Source of the DNA: Hermatobates lingyangjiaoensis
Taxonomy: Eukaryota; Arthropoda; Insecta; Hemiptera; Hermatobatidae
Direction: 5' to 3'
Length of the DNA: 64,000 bases
Assembly: GCA_026182355.1 (NCBI GenBank)
Contig: JAPFBL010000359.1
Coordinates: 124,001-188,000, forward strand
Shown here: piece by piece, positions 44,690 through 56,600 of the stretch
Layout: each line of letters starts with the position of its first letter
Position numbering within the stretch: the first letter of the stretch is position 1
Position numbers and translations under genes: made by a program
The notes under the pieces: generated by a model
The model's database searches: none
Told to the model about the DNA's origin: nothing
The model's input: the letters and a program-made list of their open reading frames with translations, nothing else

Positions 44690-45257
44690 ACAATAAAACC
44701 GCAATCGAAAAGAGAGGTGGCATTCTTTCATCTCTCATTACGGCACAATGCTAATCAGCTTGAAGACCTGATAACTCAACTTTCACTACTGGATAGCCTG
44801 CTATACTTGTCGGATTTGCTTACATTGACTTGGTAATAGTTTATCAGAATCAACTCAACCATAATTCTTGTTTTAAGGTTTAGTAAAAAAAATTAGTTAT
44901 TTCAAAGAGTTAATATTGTATGTAGGGAGAATATAATCCTTAAAACTATAAATAGAAAACGGAATAAACTATATATTTATATGATGATGCCCAGGTTAAT
45001 AATGGTTGTCTAACAAAAGTGTTGCAAGATATCTACATTCTGCAATTTTTCAAATATCCAATTATCAGAAATACAGTTCTTGGCGTGTTTATGAACTCGA
45101 TTGTTTTTGAATAATATTGGTGCATGGAAAGGTATTATTCCATTCTTTATTGCAATATATTACTTTATATTCCACATTTCGTGTGATTGGAGAAAGAGTA
45201 AAAGTATTTCGTAAGCCTACAATATTGAAAGAGTAATAGTGCACTTAAAATAACAAC
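44690..45257 (+). pseudogene. LINE relic, 5' part
   Basis: Matches 57980-58420, sharing TTAAAACTATAAATA and GTCAGTTCTTGG/GTGC-like blocks, and matches 57170-57210 at its right end. No intact frame. It continues after the nested element at 46128. Confidence 0.45.
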
Positions 45258-46144
45258 TATTAGGTTCTATCTGTTTTGATTTAATCATATGCCCCAGCTA
45301 TTTCGGCTACATTATGATAAAGCAGAATACGTTGGTGTTTTTTAAAGTGAAGTCCTTTCATCACGTCATGAAAACCAACCGTTTCCTCACGAATGAGAAA
45401 ACGAGATAGCCCTCGTGAAGTATCCAAGGTGGACTTCGCGGAGGCGTCCACGACCTATATCAACAAAAGTTTATAAATATAAGCCTGGTAGTCTCTAATA
45501 GATTGAGGGTTACTTGTTGAAAGAGATCATCAAGAATTACAGAAGAAAACATAAAAAGGGAAAAAAACAAGAGTAACAGGTAATAGGGAGATGATATATA
45601 GCAATGAGTAGGTAGGTAAGGGAAGGAGTCAGAGAATAGAATGAAAGGTGTAGGGGAAAGGAAGGGAACACATTCAGACGATAACAAACATATCGTGACA
45701 GGTCAGACAAACCCAAGTCTGCCACATCCAGCTGCAACTAGCCTCGTCAAAATAAATCGCAACCCTGATACCAACAAGGTTGCCGATTTCACTGGGGGCG
45801 AGAACAATATTTGAAAAAGGACAGACGCAAGACGGAAGAAGAAAAGAGGACTTGGGATTCGGCTCCCGAACCAGTGTGCGACTCAGTGGACATTCTACCC
45901 GAGGACACCAGCCCAAGGTAGCAGCTGAAGCCACTGTTGTGCCTCCATAGCCAATGCGACCAACAAAGGCGAACCGTCACCAAAGCCAGCGCGCGGACGA
46001 ACGGATTTCCCACCCCCAGATGTCAGGCCAGGCTACACTCCGTCCAGGTTGTGCCTTTCTTAGTTTACACCATATCCAGGAGTGTTAAGCTCCCCCACCA
46101 CGACAAGGTGAAGGCGCATCGGGTGGGTATTAGGTTCTATCTGT
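45258..46144 (-). mobile_element. 853-bp retroposon-like insert with 17-bp target duplication
   Basis: TATTAGGTTCTATCTGT occurs at 45258-45274 and 46128-46144. The 853 bp between is GC-richer than its surroundings. Read on the minus strand it begins CCCACCCGATGCGCC, then CACCTTGTCGTGGTGG, and ends GATTAAATCAAAA. The long duplication and short A-rich end suggest LINE-type insertion of a non-autonomous element. Open minus-strand frames (46013-45674) show no domain. Confidence 0.65.
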
Positions 46145-46374
46145 AGTAATACGAGAATGATTGTTTTGGCAAATAAGTATCATCGCAATGGGCAACATAA
46201 CATACCTATCAGATGTGAAATCAACAGACTCTGCTCTAAAATTTTATTGTTACAAAACAGAAACTCATTAAGTCTGATTTGAAACAATTTTTGAATCTAT
46301 TGAACCAAAATTAATCATTAAAACCAAAAAATACAGAACAAATTACAATCTAATACAAAAATAATATATGTTAG

Positions 46375-46700
46375 TGGAGGATCTACTTCAGCTTAAATGT
46401 GTCCACAAATGCTGTCCCCAGATGTGCTACCACCCTCATTGTGGTAACTTAGTTGTGGATGACCAACTGGATACTTCAAATTATTCAAGTTGCGATATGT
46501 ACGGATATGCAGATGGCATTATTATTATATAAGATGAAGAACGCTAGATGTATTATCATTATGAGTAAAGGAGAAAGGTATGGATATAAATCTAGTTAAA
46601 ACACTTTTTATATCTTTGGCAAGAAAGAAAGAAAGTAGGTCTCAAAGACATCATAAGTAATTCTACTAAACTAGAACTCTCAAAGGTATGCGCGGATGCT
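46375..46700 (+). pseudogene. LINE reverse transcriptase fragment
   Basis: Broken frames give a CPQMLSPDVL-like block (from CPQGxVLSP) and a MYGYADGIIII-like block (from YADD). These are palm motifs in the right order and spacing; several stops. Continues the relic interrupted by the nested element. Confidence 0.55.
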
Positions 46701-48180
46701 GGAGTCTCTTCAGCTGAAAGATTAAACTGTTTTTTAAAAATCCATATATTCAAGGTTTGACGCAACCAATTAAAACAGTCTTTAATATACAATAATTACA
46801 AGTAAGTATTGTCTTTTATCACAAAATAAAAGTAAAAAGTTTATTTTAAAATCCAAAAAATATAAAATCTTTGTTTCCAGCAGTGATTCACAAAAACACT
46901 GAGCCTTGTGGATGTCAAGCTCACATTAAAACAATCTTTTTTAGTGAAGGCCAAACGAAAAACACAGTTACAGGAAGTGCAGGAGACCTTATGAGAATAG
47001 CTTGTTAAAGAAAGAAATAGAGGAAGTTAAACTGATTCATTATTGAACTATGTCCTAGTGATATTGGTAAGCATTGCAGATGTAAGTGAAATGATTGACC
47101 CAAGGCTTAAAAGGTCTACAGTAAAAGATGAGAGGCGACTCTCTCAATATTCAATAACTACACGAGTAAGAAGAAAGTACAGTGGAAACTCCTCAACATC
47201 ACTATCCAGCCAATAAACAGTAGGAAATTTGACACTTTTATCCTCCAATAATGAGAAAATTATCTGAAACGTACAGCAAAGTTCATTAAAAACTGAGAAA
47301 CAAAAGTGATTTCTCTTCTCTCCTGATGATTTGAATATTTCAACAGAGCTGCATTCATTGTCAAATTCTATAGTTTTACCGTATCATGAGTATTGGACTC
47401 TCAATAACCTTGCGAGTAAACTTGATTTTACTCCTAATATAGTGTTTTGTAATCCAGATGTTATTACGATTCAGCAATTAGTTAAAAGAATAAATAAATA
47501 ATCACTTTACACATGATATTAAGAGGGCAGATTATTCATTTATAAATTATAGCGAAAAACATAACAAATCATCAATGTAAACTGAAAGAACAGTTATTAC
47601 GAATACTAATGAATAAAGTTACATCCACTTCGCAAAACAAGAGAGAGCAACATTTACTTATATATGACCTAAAATTTATGATTCATTGTTTTTAAATTTA
47701 TTTGGCCAGTTAATACACTTACATGAGAATAAAGAGGAAGATAATATGTTAAAGAAATCATTAAATTAATGCGATAGTAGTTTTAAGTAAACATTTTTTT
47801 TAAATTGTAATCAAATTAATAAAATGTATATATTTAACAGGTATTTTACAATACCACATTAAGAGTATAATAAAGTGATAATCTTATAATAGCCCGAAAT
47901 ATCAATCTAAAATTAAATTATTTTTATATAAGTTTTTCTAAAGAACTAAAAAAAGAATATTGTGGTTTCTCTATATAAAAACATGTATGTACATCTATAT
48001 AAAACTACTGAATGTAGACTATTAAATCTAAAGTGACAAAGAACGACTGTTCGAGTTCCCAAATCATGTTTAAATTCTGGGAGCATAATTTTCTCAACAA
48101 CTCTGTTTGAATTCCAATTTTTTCGAGTTCGAAGTCTTTTAAACTCAAACTATAGAGTTAAATTTCCACTCTATAGAGTT
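46700..48180. other. Old LINE tail and AT-rich intergenic DNA
   Basis: The relic fades by about 47150. From there to 48180 no feature is recognised apart from a degenerate CTGATGA hairpin at 47325 that lacks GAAA. Confidence 0.35.
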
Positions 48181-49230
48181 AAAGACAGTGTTTCAGAATA
48201 ACTGTACCTATTGCTCCATAGTGAGTGTAACTTATACTGAACTGGCAACAATGAACGTGGAGGTTGATCGTCAGGTTACCCTATCGCAGCCAAACATTTG
48301 GATACCAAAGATTTGGTATTCCGAGCATTGTTTGTCCCCAAGAAAGGTGCTAGCCACCGCAGAACCATTAGATGGACCGAATTTTCTTGTACGGTTCTTT
48401 CTATTAACCTTTGTGGTAACTGCCACTTCCCACAGGGCTATGTAGTTTTGTTCTTCCACCGTTTAGACCATTGTAGCGTTGCCAAATTATATATATGCAC
48501 ATTTCATTGACTTACTCTTCTCTTTCAGATTCTTCTTACCTTCGGTACTCCGCTTTCACCTTACTGGTAAAGGTGGATCCACCAGTAGCTATCCTAGCTC
48601 CGACATCCTTAGAATTTAAGATTTTTTTAGTAAAATCACTACTAAGTCTTACTAGTGTCAACATCTTTAATATTGCTGGAGCTAGTAGGAGATACTATAC
48701 AACTAGATTTCACATGAAACACAACACACTATAGAAGATAACAATAAAAAAGGAGATCACCAAACTATAATATACATGTAGGAATAATGGTATTAAAAAA
48801 AGGCAATTGAAGCATAAGTCTAAATAATTTTTCGAAAGAATAAATGCCACAAGTAAATGCAACAGATTGAAGGTCAGGAAAAATCCGTTCTTACTGAAAG
48901 AGAAAGCGGTATTAGATAATCTTACATGGTTTGGTTTCATACGAACAAATTAAACTTCCCACTAAAATATATTGTGGGGTTAGGTTTGGTTTAACTGATA
49001 GCATGCTTACATTTAGTACTCAAAATTTCAGACTCGAAGATTCGCCACACCCTAGGTTTTTTATGAGGGAGATGGAAAAACTTGTTTACATCCTCCAACA
49101 GAGAGGGAGTAAATTTGCTTGTACTGAGGCTATAAGACGCCCGTTAATCGTTAAAGACTTTTGGTCTAAAATGAAATTGAGTATAGTAAACTTAAGGGTT
49201 CCCAATATGGATTCAAATCGGTAATGAAGC
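48180..49230. other. Less AT-rich segment with unrecognised frames
   Basis: Open frames at 48188-48445 and 48931-49224 (plus strand) have protein-like composition, the latter reading MREMEKLVYILQQRGSKFAC. No family, splice site or repeat partner was recognised. Probably an old mobile-element relic. Confidence 0.25.
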
Positions 49231-49234
49231 CCGT

Positions 49235-50216
49235 ACACTGCTGTAAAATAGTTACCAGATAAGAACTGAGCCATACTTCCCTTCCAAAGAACAATAGTAA
49301 AGGTAAAAACTTATATAAGTACGTGTATTCGAACAAACAAATTAAACAAAATATTTTAATCATCATCAACAAGTTAACAAATAAGAAATAACAATAATCT
49401 AAAACTAACTGAAAACACTTATTTCAACTAGTTCTAGTTCTAGTAATAGTGTTGATCTAATATTGAGTTTACAATACAATTCCATCTATACAAAATCTTA
49501 TTTGAATTTGGAGTAAAAAACCATTTGACTGAGTTCTTCAATAAATAAATCTTACACTACACTTATTTTAAATCAAGAAAATTTCAATACGATATTGCCA
49601 AAAAGAAGTCATACACATTTCATAGTGTAAAACAAACTTTTAGTATTTTTCATGAGTGAATTCTTCAGATTTTCTCACAACAATATGTTATAGATATTTG
49701 GATTTTAGTTTACTTATTATAAATCCAGTCATTTTTAATTCTACTTACAGAAAGATATAGTAAGTTGGAGATGTGTTGTAGGATCATTTAAATCGTGATT
49801 CAACTTCTGTCATATTGCCTCTATTCGGCTAGTAACATTACATCAACAAATGTGAGGATTAATCTTTCTACTTAACGATTAAAAGGAAAGGACAAAGGGT
49901 CTCGATTTCATTGTTCGTTGTTTTATATCATGCCACAGAGACCTATAACTCTTTTCCATTCTTATCACAATTTTCTCACGTCGTGTCCTCACTTTACCAG
50001 TCATCCTGAAGAGGTACCGGTAAAGCTTTCTTAATTGTTTTTGGCAAACAGAAACACTATGTGCCATTCCAAAAACATCAAGAACATATTGCTCAGTTTC
50101 CCCAAGCAAACATTCATGTTATTTTCAACATATTCGCTGAGACACTATGAATGAAAAACACTGAGGCATTTTAAAAAAAAAAAAGGTCCAAAAAAATATA
50201 AGTAATTCTTATTTTA
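49235..50216. other. 3' flank of JMJD4
   Basis: AT-rich. Minus-strand frame 50109-49879 (MLGETEQYVLDVFGMAHSVS...) begins about 110 nt after the JMJD4 stop and is basic-rich near its end. It could be UTR noise or an unrecognised exon. Confidence 0.3.
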
Positions 50217-50627
50217 TCAATTCACTTCTTTGGCATTGTTAATAATACCTATTAAATTATCAGCATCGTCTAAAATATCAAAATAATCCTGTAGAGTCAT
50301 TAGCTGACTAAGAACATCCTTCAAAGCATTAAGATCAAACTGAATTTGGTTAAATCCAAGAGTAAAGTCGCTAAAAGGTAGAGTCAGAGGTGTGTCGATA
50401 CTGTTCACTCTAGAATGTGTAAGGTAAGACATCCAGGAGAGGAAATGGCGGAGATCTAATCCGAAGGTAGAAAGAAGGAGACGCTGACACGACTCGTGCC
50501 AGTCTGACGACGCTGAACAATCAGCCAGCTCTGCTTCAACCTTGCCAAGTTCTTCTAACAGACTGTTAAGTACCACTTTGATGTTACATCCATTCACCAT
50601 ATTGTGATTCAAAGATATTGTGTCTTC
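50217..50627 (-). CDS. JMJD4: JMJD4 exon 5 (terminal)
   Basis: 137 codons with stop TGA at 50219-50217. Begins EDTISLNHNMVNGCN after a TTTTTAATTCTAG acceptor. This is the C-terminal helical region that follows the catalytic barrel. Confidence 0.93.
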   Translation of the reverse strand, partial: EDTISLNHNMVNGCNIKVVLNSLLEELGKVEAELADCSASSDWHESCQRLLLSTFGLDLRHFLSWMSYLTHSRVNSIDTPLTLPFSDFTLGFNQIQFDLNALKDVLSQLMTLQDYFDILDDADNLIGIINNAKEVN

Positions 50628-53600
50628 CTAGAATTAAAAATTGTTACCAATTCATCAGTATGATCATACAATTATTTGTAAGTAATTGAGAAACAACTAT
50701 AGGATAACATATTAAAAGTAAAATATTATATTGCACTATACTACAGAAAAAGTATATTTACACCCAATGTGATTCTTTTTATATCAACTTGGCATTAACC
50801 AAGTTGAGTTCTCATGAATTATTATAGGGCCTCCTTTGGTCATCCATATTCCTACAGTCTTGGTTTAAGTGTTGAAATATCATTAAGAACCCCAACCATA
50901 ATTGTCATATTCTACTAGGAGCTTCATAAGTTGCACTTCTTTGCCTCGTAAGTTCTAGATGATCATGATATCCCGAACTCAATCACTATTAATGTTTTTT
51001 TTTTAGTTGTATTATTTATTCTTCACCACTTCTTATGTTTATTTTATTTATTGTATAATTATTTTTTTACTTACTTGATGCCTTCGAGTATTTTTACTTT
51101 TATTCCTTCTCTTGATGGTTATTACTTTTTTTTACTCCCTTAGCAGTAGTACTGATCATTCTAGCTAACTTACTGCTCATCAATTTTTATCTGACGACAA
51201 TAGTTTGGTTCTAGAAAGTGAGTAGTATCATATCTTTCTATACAATTTCATCTATATAAATAAAATAATGATTTTGTCTGTACATTGCTTAGAACTTACT
51301 CAATTCAAGTTTTCTTTACGTTTCATACATTGGAGAAACCGAATCCACCCTTAGAAAAATTTCTGTCGGTTTGTCTGTTTGTCCGCAAAACTTTGTCACA
51401 AGTAAACTCAGCTACCATAAGACATATAAAGCTGAAACTTTTACAGTAGATTTGTGTAGGTCTAACTTAAAATATAGGCTCTAAATTGATTGGAAATTCA
51501 ACGTAGAAGTGAAGTTATGGACGTTTAACGCAAAAATCTTTGTCACAAGTAAACTCAGCCACCATAAGACATAGCGAGCTGAAACATTGACACTGGATTT
51601 GTGTATGCCTAACTTAAAATATGGGCTCTAAATAGATTGATAATTCAGTACAGGAACGAAGTTATGGGGCTTTTAGCTGTATTTTCCTAACTTCACAGAC
51701 AAGTTTGTTTTGAAAATACACAGGTGAAGCAAGTAGGTATGTTAGTTGATTTTAATTTCATTGGAGCATATGAATATATTGCGTATTTGACATCTTTTAA
51801 AAGGTGTTTCCCAGAGTTGAGGATGTACTATCTATTACGAATAAATACTTTTGTAAACGAGTAATTCTCAACTCTTAATACGAAAAGGCAGGAAAAATCA
51901 ACAAACAAGTTCTTACGCTATATCTTACCGAGGAAAGAACTTACAAGTCAGTAAAGAGATTGGATTAGTGATGAAGAAGCAGTACATTATCTAATTGAAT
52001 TTCTTGATTCTGAATTTATTTCTCCTGGACTTCTTGCTCATGAGTAAAAACTTAAACTAGGAGAACCAATCATGCTGCAATTTAGTAGCAGTAACAAATT
52101 TCATGTTACGAAACATGAGTGCCCCAAAACTGTGCAACGGGACACGACTCTGAGTTCGTGCTCTACACAGATATGCCATAGAGGCGGACATAATGACTGG
52201 ATGTGGTATTGGGGAGTCTGTGTGTATACCACACATACCATTGATTCCGAGCCACTGTCTGTTTACGTTGAAATGATTGCAAAGTCCGGTCAGTCTATTT
52301 CGCAATGACGTTAACTAAGTGGCAAAGGGAGACTCCATTTAACGCAGGAATACAAGGTAGCGAAACCAAGTTTTTCTCACATGCTCAAATGTAGTTTACT
52401 TGCTCAAGGGTCAGAGATTTCAACTCTTTCTTCAACCATGAACCTGAAGGACAGACAGCTAATGTAGTGTATTTAGAGGCATTTCTTTAACACTGTAGTA
52501 ATAATGGTAATTTCTACTGTTCTATAATTTCTATTGAAATACCAAAAATGACGGAACTTCTGATTCCGTCAAAGACGGGTACATTTGCTATGTATTATAT
52601 ATAACTGTAAACTTTTTTTTAATTTAATATTTGCTTAATAAATACACTGGTAATAATGTAAGGTATGGGACCAGAGTAGCCCAGTGGTTTGCGTGATCGC
52701 CGATGATAGTAGTGCAAATGTATTATAAATAAATGTAACAAACAAATATTTTTTTGAATTTAAAATGTGGATAATATAACAAATGGTAATAAAGTAAAGG
52801 GATCTAGCCAGGGTAGCCAGTAGCTTGCTCGCCGATGACAGTAGTGCAAATGTATTATAAATAAATACAACAAAAATATTTTTTTAAATTAATATTTGCG
52901 TAATATAAACACTGGTAATAAAGTAAGGTATGGAACCAGAGTAGGCCAGTGGCTTGCGTGCTAGCTTTTGACTGGGAGCACGTTAATTAGAACTAACTCA
53001 TTTCAAGTTTTCTTTACGTTTCATACTTTAGAGTAGCCACATGCACCCTTAGAATAATTTCTGTCTGTCGGTTTGTCCACAAAATATTGCTACGATAAGA
53101 CATATAAAACTGAAACATTGATTGTAGATTTGTGTATGTCTAACTTAAAATCTAATCTTTGGATGGATGGAATATTCAATGATGCAGCGAAGTTATGAAC
53201 TTTTAAGTCGTGTTTGGCTAACTACACACCCATGTTTATTTTGAAAATATACAGGTGTAGCAATTAGGTATGGTTAGTTGACTTTAATTTCATTTGCGTA
53301 CATGAATATTTGTTTATAGCAAATATGCTAATACATGAATATTATACTGATTTGAGCTTATTGACAAGGTGTTTCCCAGAGTTCAAGATGTACTATCTAT
53401 TCAGAATAAATTGCTTTCTGAACGAGCAATGCTCAAGCCTTACTAATGAACATGAAGGAAAAATCAGCGAACATGTTCTTACGCTATATCAACCCGAAGA
53501 TAGAACTTATAAGTCAGTAAAGAGAGTGATTAGTAATGAGGAAGTAGTTTATTATCAAACTGAATTTCTTGACTCCGTGACTGATCTTGGACTGCCTGCT

Positions 53601-56600
53601 CATGAGTAAAAACTTCAAGTAGGAGCATCATCATGCTGTGACTTACTAACAGTAACAAATTTCATGTTACGCAACTTGAGTGCCCCGGGTATTGTGCAAC
53701 TCGGAGTTTGTGCTCTGCACAGATGTGCCGTAGAGGCGGCCATCATGACTGGGTGTGGAATGTGGAGTCTGTGTGTATGCCACCCATACCATTGATTCTG
53801 AGCCACTGTCTGTTTCCGTTGAAATGATTGCAAAGTCCTGTCAGAGTCTATTTCGCAATGACATTAACCAAGTCGCAAAGGGAGACTTTAACTGACGCAG
53901 GAATTAAAGTTAGCGAGACCAAGTTTTTCTCACATGGTCAACTATAGTTTACTTGCTCAAGAGTCAGAAGTTCCAACTGTTTGTTCTTCCGTGAACCTGA
54001 AGGACAGACAGCTAATGTGGTGTATACAGAGGCATTTGTTTGGCACTGTACTAATAATGGTATTTTCTACTATTCTATAACTTCTAATTGTAGTATTAGT
54101 ATAATACTATAATTGATATTTTGGAATACCAAGTATAATAGAATTTTTGATTCCGTCAAAGACGGGTACGTTTGCTAGTTATATATATAACAGTTCAAAA
54201 TTGAAGATAGGTAGCACAGAAAGTAAAAGAAACACACTCACAGACTCAAATTTTCGGGTAATCCGTCTTAAGGAGAAAAGAGAAAGGGAGACCAAGTACA
54301 TTGTAGACGCAACGGCCAGTAACCAACACGGCAACCGCCAGTGTTGCCCTCCATACCCGGTCTTGGAGTAATAGAATTAGGAGAAAATATAAACAAAAAT
54401 ACAGATAAGCAATACAAGTTGGGAAAATATTTAGAAGGAATTGTAGGGGAAAAAAACCAACAAAATATACCTGCAATAATCCATAAAAGGTAAAGTTAGA
54501 TAAAAAGATGTAAAGGGGAAACTAGTTAAGAATGAGTGTCTTAAAAAATAAAATGAAATATATATACAATGTATAGATTAAACTGGAAGTAAGGAATAAA
54601 AATGAAATAAATAAATAATTACAGAAAAATATAAGAAGAAGAAGAGAGGAAAAAATACCAGAAAAAAATATAAAAGATAACCATATATTATATAAAATTT
54701 TAAAAAAAATTATCTTTTAAGGTTTAGTCCAGGTGCACTGCGCGCCCTAGTACCATATGTGTGCCTCTTCAGAGGCTCTAAGGGTCACGGTATTGGACCT
54801 TTAACTGTATTGGTATCACGGTATTACTATATATAAATACAAAACTATAGTTTATCGGGACTCGGTCAGTTCTTCAGTTTCAAATTAAACTCTCATTGCC
54901 AACGTTTCGGTCTTTATTTAAAACCTTCTTCATAGGCAGAAGTATAAATTTTGAAACAGAAAAACTAAGTATTACATTACAAATTATTTTACAAAGAAAA
55001 ATACCCTTAGAGAAATTTCTGTCGGTTTGTCCACAAAATTTTTTCACAAGTAAACTCAGCCACCATAAAACATATCAAGCTGAAACTTTCACAGTAGATT
55101 TGTGTATGCCAAACTTAAAATATAGGCTCTGAATAGATTGATAATTCAGTGCAGAAGCGAGGTTATGGACCTTTAAGCTGTATTTTGCTAACTTCACAGC
55201 CATGTTTATTTTGAAAATATACAGGTGTAGCAAGTAGGTGTTGTTAGTTGATTTTAATTTCATTTCAGCATATGAATATATTGCGTATTTGACATCACTG
55301 AAAAGGTATTTCTCAGAATTGAGGATTACTATCTATTCAGAAAAATAGTTTTGTGAACGAGCAATTCTCAACCCTTATATGAACAGGCAGGAAAACTCAA
55401 CAAACAAGTTCTTAGGCTATATCAAACCGAGGAAAGAACTTACAAGTCAGTAAAGAGAGTGATTAGTGATGAGGAAGCAGTTCATTATCCAACTTAATTC
55501 CATGACTCTGAATTTCTTTCTCCAGGACAGCCCGCTCATGAGTAAAAACTTAAATTAGGAGCACCAATCATGCTGCAATTTAGTAGCAGTAACAAATTTC
55601 ATGTTACGAAACGTGAGTGCCCCAAAACTGTGCAATGGGACACGAATCTGAGTTCGTTCTCTGCACAGATAGGCCATAGAGGCGGACATCATGACTGGGT
55701 GTGGAATGTGGAGTCTGTGTGTATACCACGCATACCATTGATTCCGAACCACTATCTGTTTCCGATGAAACGATTGCAAAGTCCTGTCAGAGTCTATTTC
55801 GCAATGACGTTAACTAAGTCGCAAGGGGAAACTTTATCTAACGCAGAAATTCAAGTTAGCGAGACCATGTTTTTCTCTCATGGTAAACTGTAGTTTACTT
55901 GCTCAAGAGTCAGAGGTACCAGCTCTTTGTTCTTCCCTGAAAGACAGACAGCTAATGTGGTGTCACAGAGGCATTTGCCTCTGTTGCAACTACAGTTGCT
56001 TAACGCTGTACTAATAATGGTATTTTCTACTATTCTATGATTTCTAATGGTATTTTGGAATACCAAGTACAGTAGAATTTTTGATTCCGTCAAAGACAGG
56101 TACGTTTGCTAGTACATATATAAAACAAGATTTCACAATAAACATTTGAAAAACAATCAATGTTCAAACCACAATAAGAAATGGGACAAAAATACTAAAA
56201 TCTTTTAACTGAAGAAGGCCGCTTGGTACGGTTGAAAGATCTTACTCTTTTTTACCCATTTCTTATTGTGATTTAAACACACACAAATATATATGTAAAC
56301 TATATTCACAAAAGAAACACACAGAAATGAAACAGAAAATCACTATTATATTTCGATGGCCTCGTCATCAGGAAGATAGTAGTAAGTTTCTGTTTCATTT
56401 CTGTGTATTCCTTTTGTGAATATAGTTTATTTAGTTCTTGGAACCGTTTCATTTAATTAGCTATATGTATATATATATTGAAAGAACAGAGAACTGATAA
56501 AGATGCTTATTTTCCTAAAATTCTCATATTACTTTAGGTAGAGCATTTGTCATTTCCATTTACTCGTTCGATATTGTAATGTTATGAAATATTCGTAGTA

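Noticed and set aside
45674..46013. Overlapping minus-strand frames of 74-86 codons
   Set aside because: They fall inside the 853-bp insert with the 17-bp duplication and show no domain.
47325..47350. CTGATGA followed by a TTGAA/TTCAA hairpin
   Set aside because: Lacks the GAAA block and the flanking terminus sequence, so it is not counted as a hammerhead-like site.
49879..50109. 76-codon minus-strand frame just after the JMJD4 stop, basic and protein-like
   Set aside because: No domain, no homologous family recognised and no splice context; JMJD4 ends cleanly before it. Listed only as a note in the 3' flank.
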